Shown here: positions 1-10,600 of the stretch, piece by piece
How the letters are laid out: each line of letters starts with the position of its first letter
How positions within the stretch are numbered: the stretch's first letter is position 1
Origin: Acidimicrobiia bacterium
GTDB taxonomy: Bacteria > Acidobacteriota > Vicinamibacteria > Vicinamibacterales > UBA2999
Assembly: GCA_016871275.1 (NCBI GenBank)
Contig: VFZG01000009.1
Coordinates: 55,858-119,857 of the forward strand
DNA: 64,000 bases
Direction of reading: 5' to 3'
Made by a program: the position numbers and the translations under genes
The notes under the pieces: model-generated
Told to the model about the DNA's origin: nothing
Database searches by the model: none
The model's input: only the letters and a program-made list of their open reading frames with translations

Positions 1-1557
1 CTGTAGCGCGATTCGAGCCGGCTCGCGAACCACCTGCTCTTCGAACAGCTGCACCACCGTCCTGTCGGCCACCGGCCGGGCGGTCGCATTCCAGTCTGTC
101 AGAACCCGGTCGCGCTCCCCGTCAGTCAGCAGCGGCACGCGCGACAGCGGTGTGGCCGCATCGGCCGTCATGCCATCGAGCATCGCCTGGTAGTGCGCCA
201 CGACACGCTCGATGGTGGCGTGATCGAACAGGTCGGTATTGAACTCGAGCTCGCCCTCGATCATGCCGCCGCGCTCTCGCAGCTTGATCGTGAGATCGAA
301 CATCGAGCTGCCGGCGTCGACCGCGATCTCGTCCAGCGTAACGCCTGGCAGGCGCACGTCATCCAGCGGCGCACTCTGCAGGATGAACATCACCTGGAAG
401 ATCGGCGAGAAGCCGAGCTGCCGGGCAGGCTGCAGTTCTTCCACCAGGCGCTCGAACGGCACATCCTGATTGCCGAACGCGCCGAGCGCCGACCGTCTGA
501 CGCGCGCCATCAGGTCACTCGCGGACGGGTCGCCGGACAGGTCCATGCGCATCGCCAGGGTGTTCACGAAGAACCCGACCAGCGGCTCCAGTTCCTTGCG
601 CACGCGATTCGCCACCGGCGTGCCGATCACGAAGTCATCCTGGCGGCTGTAGCGCCACATCACCGCCGCACACGCGGCGCAGAGCGTCATGAACAGCGAT
701 GCGTCGTGGCGTCGGCTCAGCGTCCTGATCGCATCCAGGCGCCGGCCATCGATCGTGAACTGATGGGTGTGACCCCTGAAGGTCTGCACCGCCGGGCGCG
801 GCCGGTCGGTCGGCAGGGCCAGCAACGCCGGCGCGCCCGACAGGTGCTCGCGCCAGAACGCGATCTGCGGATCCAGCTGCGGTCCGGACAACCACTCACG
901 CTGCCATCGGGCGAAGTCGCCGTACTGAATCGGCAATTCCGGCAGCGGACTGGGCTGCCCCGCCGCCATGGCGGTGTAGAGCGTGAGCAGCTCCTTGACG
1001 ATCACGCCCAGCGACCACCCGTCCGAGACGATGTGATGCATGTTGACCAGCATCGCGTGATCGTGCGGATCGAACCGCAGGAGGGTGGTGCGCATCAAGC
1101 GATCGTTCGCCAGGTCGAACGGCCGCCGTGCATCCTCGCTGGAACGCCGGGCAATCTCGACATCCCGTCCGGCCTGGTCCAGCCCGGGCAACTCGACCAC
1201 CGTGCAGTGCCCATCCACGCCATCCCGCACGTGAGCGACGGGTCTGCCGTCGGCCGTTCGGACGTTGGTGCGAAGTACTTCGTGCCGGCGAATGATCTCG
1301 GACAGCGCGCGCTCGAGGATGCCAACGTCCAGCAGTCCGCGCATGCGAAACGCCGTCGGCATGTTGTAGGTGGCGCTCGGCCCCTCGAGGTGATCGAGGA
1401 ACCACAGGCGCTGCTGCGCAAACGACAGCCCTGGCGCAGCTCCAGCGGGACGACGAGGAATCGTCGTCTCGGCCGGCTTCGCCTGCTCCAGCATTCTCTG
1501 CAAGAGGGCGCGCTTCGCCGGAGACAGCGACGCCAGTCTGCTGGAGAGATCGTCCAT
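1..1557 (-). CDS. NRPS module, C domain plus start of A domain (partial, runs off left edge)
   Basis: This frame is open from an ATG at 1557 to the left edge, giving 519 codons with no stop. Residues about 40-470 form a condensation domain. The early motif LSFAQQRLWFLD and the catalytic motif HHIVSDGW (His174, His175, Asp179) are intact, which is the LCL-type signature. The last residues (FEEQVVREPARIALQ) are the opening of an adenylation domain whose specificity region lies outside the window. The start lies 3 bp after the TAA of the KS-AT-ACP gene, so the two are almost certainly translationally coupled. The C domain should accept the beta-ketoacyl chain from that ACP and condense it with a further amino acid. 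There is no N-terminal KS and no epimerase in the visible part. The substrate and the number of later modules cannot be seen here. Confidence 0.93.
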   Translation of the reverse strand, partial: MDDLSSRLASLSPAKRALLQRMLEQAKPAETTIPRRPAGAAPGLSFAQQRLWFLDHLEGPSATYNMPTAFRMRGLLDVGILERALSEIIRRHEVLRTNVRTADGRPVAHVRDGVDGHCTVVELPGLDQAGRDVEIARRSSEDARRPFDLANDRLMRTTLLRFDPHDHAMLVNMHHIVSDGWSLGVIVKELLTLYTAMAAGQPSPLPELPIQYGDFARWQREWLSGPQLDPQIAFWREHLSGAPALLALPTDRPRPAVQTFRGHTHQFTIDGRRLDAIRTLSRRHDASLFMTLCAACAAVMWRYSRQDDFVIGTPVANRVRKELEPLVGFFVNTLAMRMDLSGDPSASDLMARVRRSALGAFGNQDVPFERLVEELQPARQLGFSPIFQVMFILQSAPLDDVRLPGVTLDEIAVDAGSSMFDLTIKLRERGGMIEGELEFNTDLFDHATIERVVAHYQAMLDGMTADAATPLSRVPLLTDGERDRVLTDWNATARPVADRTVVQLFEEQVVREPARIALQ

Positions 1558-1560
1558 TGG

Positions 1561-4500
1561 TTACGAGTGCCCTGCCTTGAGCCCGGTCGCAGGATCGCGA
1601 TGCTCCGCCAACTGTGCTGCCGCCTCCTCGTCACTCATGTGCTCGAGCCGGTCGAGCAGCGCGGCCAGCGTCGCCTGATCGTCGATCACCGCCAGCCTCG
1701 CCCACTCCGCGGCGAGATCGGCGATGGTCTGGTGCTGGAACAGCGCATTCAGCTCCAGCGTGGCGCCGAAGTCCTGCTTCAGGCGCGTGAGCATCTGCGT
1801 CGCGATCAGCGAATGGCCGCCGAGATCGAAGAAGTTGTCGTGGATGCCGATCGAGTTGACGCCGAGCAACTCCTGCCAGATTCCGGCGAGCTTCGACTCG
1901 CGATCGTTCCTCGGAGCGGCATATTCGCTGTCGAGGTCGGGACGCGCGTATCCCACCAGGGCCGGCTCGGCCACGGGCGCGACCGCCAATGCCGGCGGCG
2001 ACGCGCCGTCCGGCGCGTGCGCCGCACTGCGCGGCTCGATCCAGTAGCGTTGGCGCTGGAACGGATACACCGGCAGCGAGACACGCCGGCGGCCCTGGCC
2101 CTCGTGGAACTGCTGCCAGTCGACCGTCACACCCGCCAGCCACAACTCACCCAAGGCGGCGACTGCCGCCTGTTGGTCGTCGCGCGACTCGCTCGCATGT
2201 GGCAGGCTGGTGATCGTCAGTGGCGAATCGACACCGAGCTGCCTGGCCAGCCCTGACAGCGCGCGGCCTGGACCTACTTCCAGCAGGGTGGGCTGCGTCT
2301 CGCGCAGCAGGTGCGTCAGGCCCGCCGAGAACCGGACGGCGTGACGCAGGTGATCGGCCCAATACTGCGGCCGCACCGCCTCGTCAGCCGTGATCCACGT
2401 GCCGGTTCGATTCGACACGAACCGAAGCCGTGGCGCGTTCAACCGCACCCGGCTGAGCGCATCCACGAACGGCGCCAGCATCGGCTCCATCATCGACGAG
2501 TGGAACGCATGCGAGGTGTGGAGGCGCTGGCACGAAATGTGGCGGCGGGTCAGCTCCTGCTCGAACGCATCTGCCGCGGTTGCGGGCCCTGACACAACAC
2601 AGGTCGTGGGGCTATTCACGGCCGCAATCTCCATCGAGCCGCCCAGCAGCGGCTCGACCTCGTGCTCGGGCAGCAGCACCGCCAGCATCACGCCCGGCGA
2701 CATGCTCTGCATCAGCCGTCCACGCGTCGCGACGATGTTCAAGGCGTCGGGCAGCGAGAACACGCCAGCGAGGCAGGCCGCCACGTACTCCCCGATGCTG
2801 TGGCCGATCATCGCCGTGGGCGTCACGCCCCATCGCATCCAGAGTTGCGCGAGCGCATACTCCACGGTGAACAGTGCCGGTTGCGCGATCGCCGTCTGCT
2901 GCAGATCGTGTACCGCGGTCTTCGCGGCATCCGGTTCGGCATAGATCAGCCGGCGCAGGTCAAGGCCGAGCACCGGCTTCAGTAATTCAGCACAGCGATC
3001 GATATCGCAGCGGAAGGACGCTTCACGGTCGTACAGCGCGCGCGTCATGCCCGGATGCTGACTGCCCTGCCCGGGGAACATGAAGGCCACCGCGGTCCCC
3101 GCCTCTTCCGCCAACGCGCTCCGCAGCCGCCTGGCGTCACCGAGCGCGGCCACTGCTTCGTCTGCGGTTCGCGCGGTCACGACCGCGCGGCGAGCGAACT
3201 GCCGCCTGCCGACCTGCAGCGTGTACGCCACATCGGCAAGATTCACGCCCGGGTTGTCCGTCAAGTGATTCGTGAGCTCGCTGACCGCATCCTGCAACGC
3301 CGCCGGCGTCTTGGCGGACAACACCAACAATTGATCCGGACGCGACGCGGCACTCGCCGGCCGCGCGGGCGCCTCTTCGATAATCGCGTGCGCGTTGGTA
3401 CCGCCGACACCGAACGAACTCAGCCCGGCGCGCCGCGGATGATGGGCGCTTCGCGGCCAGTCCATCAGTTCGCCGACCACGTAGAACGGACTCTGCTCGA
3501 TCTTCAGTTCCGGATTCGCTGACGTGAAGTGCAGGCTCGGCGCCATCTGGCCATGTTGCAGGCCCAGGACGACCTTCAATAAGCCGGCCAGGCCGGCGGC
3601 GGTGTCGGCGTGGCCGATATTGGACTTCACCGAGCCCAGGCCGCAGAAACCGGTGCGCGCCGTCTTCCGGCGATACGCCTGCGTCAGTCCCGCCACTTCG
3701 ATCGGATCGCCAAGCGGGGTCGCCGTGCCATGCGCCTCAACGTAGGAAATCGTGTCAGGCTCGACGCCAGCCATTTCGAGCGCTTCTGAAATCACGTCCG
3801 CCTGGCCGTTGATGCTGGGGGCCGTATAGCCAACCTTGTGGCGTCCGTCGTTGTTGACCGCGGTCCCCTTGATCACCGCGTAGATCGAATCGCCGTCCGC
3901 CACCGCGTCATCGAGGCGCTTCAGCACCACCGCCGCCACGCCGCTGCCGTCGATCAGCCCGCTCTTGGTCGCATCGAACGGCCGGCACAGGCCGTCCGGC
4001 GAATAGGCGGCGCCCGCCTCGTAGATGTGCCCGACCTTCTGGGGAAAGTGCACGCTCACCGCACCGACGATCGACATGTCGGACTGCTGCGTCAGCAGGT
4101 GCTGACACGCGAAGTGGATCGCCACCAGCGACGAGGAACAGGCGGTACTGACGTTCAGGCTCGCGCCCGTGAGGTTCATGGCATAGGCAATGCGGGTCGC
4201 AACGAAATCCTTGTCGTTGCAGATCGACAGGTGGAAGCCGCCGACACGTTGCGCGAGGCCGGGGTGCGAACAAATGTTGAACGCCAGGTAGGTGTTCAAG
4301 CCGGTGCTCGTGAACGCCGCGATTCGGCCCGGGTATCTCTCCGAGTCGTAGCCCGCGTCCTCGAGAGCGTGCCACGCACACTCCATTAGCAGGCGATGCT
4401 GCGGATCCATCAACTCGGCTTCGCGCGGGGAGATGCCGAAGAAGGCCGCATCAAACAGGTCCGCATCGTCCAGCACACCCTTGGCGGCGATGAAGTCGGG

Positions 4501-4680
4501 GTGACGAATGACCTCGATCGGGAACAGGCCCGTCGCCATCAGCTCCTCTTCCGAGAAGTGACCAATCGCATCGACGCCGCCCTGCAGGTTGTGCCAGAAC
4601 GCGCGCAGGTCGCGGGCGCCTGGAAAGCGCCCGGCCATGCCGATGATGGCAATGTCGTCGGTCGGTTCGTGCTGGCTCAT
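1561..4680 (-). CDS. Type I PKS module KS-AT-ACP
   Basis: A 1039-residue single-module polyketide synthase. The KS spans about 8-437: Cys181 in STACSSSL, His317 in EAHGTA, His357 in KSNIGH. The AT spans about 530-830: active Ser628 in GHSIGEY, with HAFH at 724-727, the pattern usual for malonyl-CoA. An ACP lies at about 927-995, with phosphopantetheine Ser957 in DLGGHSL. No KR, DH or ER is present, so the new beta-keto group should remain. The KS carries the NDKDF-ATR segment typical of ketosynthases that take substrates from peptidyl or loading carriers, which suits its place directly after the PCP of the preceding gene. The C-terminus (MSDEEAAAQL) looks like a docking tail. The start is 3 bp after the upstream TAG and the stop is 3 bp before the next ATG. 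Confidence 0.95.
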   Translation of the reverse strand: MSQHEPTDDIAIIGMAGRFPGARDLRAFWHNLQGGVDAIGHFSEEELMATGLFPIEVIRHPDFIAAKGVLDDADLFDAAFFGISPREAELMDPQHRLLMECAWHALEDAGYDSERYPGRIAAFTSTGLNTYLAFNICSHPGLAQRVGGFHLSICNDKDFVATRIAYAMNLTGASLNVSTACSSSLVAIHFACQHLLTQQSDMSIVGAVSVHFPQKVGHIYEAGAAYSPDGLCRPFDATKSGLIDGSGVAAVVLKRLDDAVADGDSIYAVIKGTAVNNDGRHKVGYTAPSINGQADVISEALEMAGVEPDTISYVEAHGTATPLGDPIEVAGLTQAYRRKTARTGFCGLGSVKSNIGHADTAAGLAGLLKVVLGLQHGQMAPSLHFTSANPELKIEQSPFYVVGELMDWPRSAHHPRRAGLSSFGVGGTNAHAIIEEAPARPASAASRPDQLLVLSAKTPAALQDAVSELTNHLTDNPGVNLADVAYTLQVGRRQFARRAVVTARTADEAVAALGDARRLRSALAEEAGTAVAFMFPGQGSQHPGMTRALYDREASFRCDIDRCAELLKPVLGLDLRRLIYAEPDAAKTAVHDLQQTAIAQPALFTVEYALAQLWMRWGVTPTAMIGHSIGEYVAACLAGVFSLPDALNIVATRGRLMQSMSPGVMLAVLLPEHEVEPLLGGSMEIAAVNSPTTCVVSGPATAADAFEQELTRRHISCQRLHTSHAFHSSMMEPMLAPFVDALSRVRLNAPRLRFVSNRTGTWITADEAVRPQYWADHLRHAVRFSAGLTHLLRETQPTLLEVGPGRALSGLARQLGVDSPLTITSLPHASESRDDQQAAVAALGELWLAGVTVDWQQFHEGQGRRRVSLPVYPFQRQRYWIEPRSAAHAPDGASPPALAVAPVAEPALVGYARPDLDSEYAAPRNDRESKLAGIWQELLGVNSIGIHDNFFDLGGHSLIATQMLTRLKQDFGATLELNALFQHQTIADLAAEWARLAVIDDQATLAALLDRLEHMSDEEAAAQLAEHRDPATGLKAGHS

Positions 4681-4683
4681 CGT

Positions 4684-7600
4684 CTATACCTGCTGCGATG
4701 CTTCCCGCGCGCGGCGGTTGGCCTGCCGGCGCGCGGAGCTCTTCTGGCGCTGCGCGCGCTGCCGGATGTCGTCGCCGGCAGCCGGAGCAGCGGCCTCGCC
4801 GCCGCCAATGTGGGCGGCCAGCGCGCGAATGGTCGGGTACTGGAACAGATCGAGGACCCGGCACGTGCCGCCAGCCAGCGTCTCGATCTGCCTGAACGCG
4901 TCGAGCGCCAGCAGCGAGGTGCCGCCCAGGTCGAAGAAGTTGTCGTGCGCACCAACCTGATTCAGGTTCAGCACCTGCTTCCAGATGCCGGCGAGGGCAT
5001 CCTCAATCGGACCACGAGGGGCCACGAACTCGGCGGCCTGCTCGGGGCGTTCACGATCCGGAGCGGGCAGCGCCGCACGGTCGATCTTGCCGTTGGTGGT
5101 CAACGGCATCGTGTCCACCCGAATGAACGCCGCCGGCACCATGTATTCCGGCAGCGTTCGGCGCAGGTCCTCGCGCAGTCTACTGATGGACAGCAGCGCG
5201 CTCTCCTCGGCGCGCAGGTAAGCCACCAGGCGCGGATTCGCGGGATCGTCGTTCCGCAACAGCACCGCAGCCTCGCGCACGCCCGGTTGCTGCAGCAGCA
5301 CATGCTCGATTTCCGGCAGCTCGATGCGATAGCCGCGCAACTTGATCTGGCCGTCGATTCGGCCGAGATACTCGAGCTGTCCGTCTGCCCGGTAGCGTGC
5401 GCGATCGCCGGTCCTGTAGAGGCGATCGCCAGCGCGCCCGCGCCCGCCGCGCTCGGCGAACGGATCCGGCACGAATGCGGCGGCGGTCAGGTCCGCGCGG
5501 TTGAAATAGCCGCGCGCCACTCCTTCGCCGCCGATGTACAGTTCGCCGGCCACGCCGATTGGCGCCGGCTCGAGGTGATCGTCAAGCACATACAGTTGCG
5601 CACCGCCAATCGGACGGCCGATCGGAACGGTGTCGCCAGACAGCGCGCCGAACTCGAACGTGCAACAGCCAACCACGGCCTCGGTCGGTCCGTACTCATT
5701 GACGATGCGGACGGAGTCATGACGGGTCCAGTTGACGAGCGCCTGCGGCGCAATCGCCTCGCCACCGAGGACCACGCGGCGAACGGCGCCCGCGTGCGGA
5801 CCATCCGGCAACAGCCGGTTGACCGCATCCAGATGCGCCGGCGTGATCTTGATGAAGCGGTACCCGGCCTTGCCGGTCAGCGCGTTGGCCAACGCCGGCA
5901 ATTCCTCCCCTTCCGGCAACAACTCCGCACAGCCGCCGACGACCAGCGGCACGAACAGGCTCGTGATGGTGGCGTCGAAGCCGACTGAGCCGAGCACGGG
6001 CGTACCGCCATCGGCCTCGTACGCCTGTGCCGCCCACAACAGGTAGTTGGTGAGGCCGCGATGCGGCACCACCACACCCTTGGGCCGGCCCGTCGAGCCC
6101 GACGTGTAGATCACATAGGCCGGGCTCTCAAGGCTGATCGCGATTGGCAGGTTGTCCGTCGCCTCACGATCGAGCAGGTCGCGATCGCGATCGAGACAGC
6201 ACACCGCGCCGGGCGGCGTCGGCAGCGACGCCAGCAGATCCTCGTGCGTCAACAGCATCGAGACGCCGGCGTCGCCGATGATGTGCTCGATCCGTCCGGC
6301 CGGATAAGAGGGATCGATCGGGACGTAGGCGGCCCCTGCCTTCATCGACCCGAGCAGCGCCACCAGCAGATCGGTGGAGCGCCGGAGGTAGACCGCGACA
6401 CGCTGCTCGGGACCGACGCCCGATTGCCTCAGGAATCGCGCCAGCTGGTTGGCGCGCGCGTTCAGTTCGCGGAATGTCAGGCGGCGGCCAGCGGGTCCAC
6501 GCTCGACCACCGCTACCGAATCAGGGCGCTGCTGCGCCAGCGACTCACACAGCTGGTGCGCGCACCGGTCAATCGTCTGCGCCGCGCCGGCGTTCCAGTC
6601 GACCAGCTGCGTCCGCATCGACCGCGCATCCAACAGCGGCAACGCGTGCACGTCGGTGTCCGGATGATCGACAACGCCCTGCAGCAACGTCTCGTAGTGC
6701 TGCAGGAACCGGTCGATCGTCGCCGCCTCGAAGAGATCCGTTCGGTAGTCGCACTCGAGGACGACGCCGGTCTCGTAGACGTTGGCCGTCAGCGTCAGGT
6801 CCATGCGCGCGAACGTGCCATGACGCGGGAACGGCGACATCCTCAGGCCGCCTGCCACCGACGGGAACAACGGCCGCTCCAGGTTGAACACCGCCGAGAC
6901 GAGCGGCGCGCGGCTGATGTCGCGCTTGAGATGCAGCGCATTCAGCAACCGCGCGAACGGATAGTCCTGGTGCTGGAAGGCGTCCAGCAGCGTGCCGCGA
7001 GTCTGGCGCAAATGCTCAAGGGCCGTCAGGCGGCCCGCTCCGGGAATCGTGCTCACCATCGGCAGGAGGTGCGCGCAGTAGCCAACCAGCGTGTCGCTGC
7101 GTTCAGGCGCCCGGCCCGCGCTCGGGCAGCCCACGACGATCGTTTCCTGGCCGCTCAGGCGATGCAACAGCAACTGATAGACGCCAAGCAGCAGCATGAA
7201 CGGCGTGAAGCCGCGCGAACCGGCCAGCTTCGTCGCGCGCGCCATCAAGGACGCCTCGATGGTCCGGCGTCGAACGGAACCGTTGAAGGTCCTCACCGCC
7301 GGACGAGGACGATCGGCCGGGATATCGCCGGGCGCCGGCTGCCCCTTCAGCTGCGCCAGCCAATACGCTTCGTGCGCCTGCATGGCGGCGGTAGCTGACT
7401 GCGCCTCGTGCCAGCGGATGAAATCGCGATACTGCATCGGCGCCGGCAGGTGCGCGGGCGCCCCGCCGCGCTGGGCGGCATACAACGCGTTGATTTCCCC
7501 AATCACGTTGACCATCGACAGGCCGTCTGTCAGCAGATGGTGGGAACTCAGGACCAGCACGTGACGACCCTCGGCCACCTTGAGCAGCGTTGCCGAGAAC

Positions 7601-10600
7601 ACCGGCCCGTTCACGAAGTCGAACAGCGTCCGGTTGAGGCCCTCAAGGTGGACCAGCACGTCCTGGTCGGGAGTCGCGGAGGCAGACACGTCGAGGTAGT
7701 TCGGCGCCACCGCAGACGGCGGATGGACCACGAGGCGATCGGCCCTGGGATCCACCGTTGTTCGCAGCGACTCGTGCCGGGCCACCACCTGTGTCAGCGC
7801 CTGCGTGAACGCATCGCGATCGAGCTCACCGTCGATCGTCAGCACGGCCGGATCGTTGTAGGCGCGGGCACCGTCGTCAGACATCTTGGCCAGCAGCCAG
7901 AGTTGCTGCTGCGCCTCGCTCATCGGATAGGAATAGGTCTGGGACGGCGCGACCGACCACTCCTTTCTCACGCCGTTCAGCGACGTCAGCCCGCCGAGCG
8001 CGAGCGCCATCGGGACGCCGAAGTCCACGAAGCACGCAATCTCATCGACGCCGGCGGCACGGAGACGCTCGATGATCGGGCGGACCGTGTCCGGCGAGCC
8101 GATCAGCGCACTCGAGCCGACGTACTTGTCGTAGGCCGTCTGGACGATGAATTCGCGATCCGCGGCAGACAGGCCGTCCAGATCCACCGCCATGCCCTGG
8201 CTCTTCGCGAGCTGCTTGAACAGCGTCATCGACGACAGCAGGTAGTCACACAGCGGACGTCTGGCCTCCCGCACCGCCTGCTCTGCGTCGTCTCGCACGT
8301 AGGTGTGCAGCAGGACGGTGACGGTGCCGGCCTCGGGATCGTGCCCATGGGCAGCGAGTGTCTCGCGATACAACGCGACGTTGCCGGCGAGTTCGTCGAC
8401 CGTCTGCCCCATCAGGTTGGTCAACACGCCGACCCCAAGCTCGCCGGCCTTGCGATAGGTCTCCGCGTTGTTGACGATCGTCAGCCAGCACGGCAGTTCC
8501 GGCTGGCGTGGCAGCGGATGCAGGGTGACCGGTACGGCCGTGCCCGATCCGTTGCGGAGCGTGACGGGCTCCCCGCGCCAGATCTTCCTGACGGTCTCGA
8601 TCGTCTCGAACGTAATCTCTCGCTGCCTGCCGTAGTTCTGCGGCGCGAACACGAAGTCATTGGGATGCCAGCCGGATGCGAACGCCACGCCGACGCGTCC
8701 ACCGGCCAGGTTATCGACCAGCGACCACTCTTCCGCGACGCGCATCGGATGATGCAGCGGGGCGACCACGCTGCCGGCGCGCAGGCCGATGCGCGTGGTC
8801 TCACGCGCCAGTGCCGCCGCCAGCACAGACGGATTCGGCGACAGGCCGCCAAAGTCGTGGAAGTGACGCTCCGGTACCCACAGCGCCTCGAAGCCCTCCG
8901 CATCCGCGAACCGCGCGCCCTCGATCAGCAGCGCGTACTTCTCAGGTGAATACGCCGCCTGATAGCTGCCGAAATACGACAGGCTGAACTGCAGTGGCCG
9001 GGTCGAGATTCGTGGCTCGGCCACCCGCGAACGAACGACGTTCGACTCCTTCTGTCCCAGCTTCGACTTGCCACGGTCCCAGAATCCGCTCGCGTCGGCC
9101 TTCGCCGGCGCGGGCGCTGCCGGTGGGGCCGGCGGCGCAGCCGCACCGTCGCGCGGCGGCAGAAGTCCTTCCGCCCGCAGATCCGCGATCGTGTCCTTCA
9201 CGGCCTGAACCACGCGCGCCAGATCCTCGTCCGTATGCGCAGTCGACAGGAAGCAGTTGCGCCATTCCCAGATGTACACGCCCTTGTCGAGCAGGTGGTA
9301 GAAGAACAGCTCGAGATTCCCGGAGAACTCGAAGCGGAAGATCGACGAGAAGTGCGAGACGCGAATCGACAGCTGTTCCGACACGAAGAACTCATTCAAC
9401 GTCGCCGCAAACGCAGCCGTGCGCTCGTTCAGTCGTTCTTGCAGCGCGGGTCCCTGTGCCTTCAGGTGACGCAGCACGGCGAGCGACGCGGCCATCGCCA
9501 GCGGATGCTGGCAGAACGTGCCGCCGAAGTAGGTGCGCGACGCGGCTGGATACGACTGGTCGCCGTACTGCCAGGTGCCGCCGTCGATGCCGTCGAGGAA
9601 CTTCGCCTGCCCCGCCACCGCCCCGATCGGCATGCCGCCGCCGATGATCTTTCCGTAGGTGGCCAGATCGGCCTCAATGCCGAACAGCCCCTGGCAGCCT
9701 GCGGGATGTGCCCGAAATCCGGTGATCATCTCGTCGAACACCAGCGCGGTGCCCGAGGCTGCGGTCAACGCGCGCAGTTCGCGGAGGAACTCGATCGGCT
9801 GGAAATCCGGACGCCGGCTCTGCACCGGTTCCACGAACACCGCGGCGATCTCGTGCGCGATGCTGCGGATGGTCTCGAGCGACTGCGGCGTGCCGTACTC
9901 GAGGACGACGACATCCTTCGCTACGCCCGCCGGAATGCCGGGCGCCACCGGCTCGGCTTCGAGCATCGCCGGGTTGATCGACCGCTGCGCCAGGGTGCCA
10001 TCCGAGTGACCGTGGTATGAGCCCTCGAACATCACCACCTTGGTCCGTCCGGTCGCCGCGCGAACCAGGCGCAGCGCGGTCATCACCGCTTCCGTTCCCG
10101 AGTTGGTGAACACCACCCGCTGCTTGCCAGTCAGCTCGCAGAACAGCCGCGATACTTCCTCCATCAGATCGGAGCGCATGCCGAGCTGAATGCCCCGGTT
10201 CAGCTCGTCCGCGATCGCCTGGCACGCGAAGTCCGGCTTGCTGCCAAACAACAGCGCCCCAAACCCCATCGTCAAGTCGACGTAGTGGTTGCCGTCGACG
10301 TCGCGGAGCCACGAGCCAAGCGCTTCCGAGCCGGTGATCGGGTAGAGGATCTCTTTGGTCGAGAAGCGGAACCCAACGGTCGCGCGGCTGTCGGCCAGAT
10401 GCGCCCGGGCCGCATCTGCCAGCGCCTTCGAGCGCTGCGTTCTCTTCGCGAAGCGCGTGATGAAGCTGTCGAGGCTGCGCTGCTGCTGTTCGTTCAACCC
10501 AGACGGCTTGACCGAGATGCCCTGACGCAGATCGTTGAGCGGTGACGATCGCGATGGCTGAGGCTTCACGGCCACCTGACCCTCGACGGCGGTGGCCGCC

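Noticed and set aside
193..2256. 687-codon plus-strand open frame opposite the left-most NRPS and KS-AT-ACP genes
   Set aside because: It is antisense to genes with clear catalytic motifs, is very rich in Arg, His and Gln, and matches no family; such shadow frames are common at this GC content.
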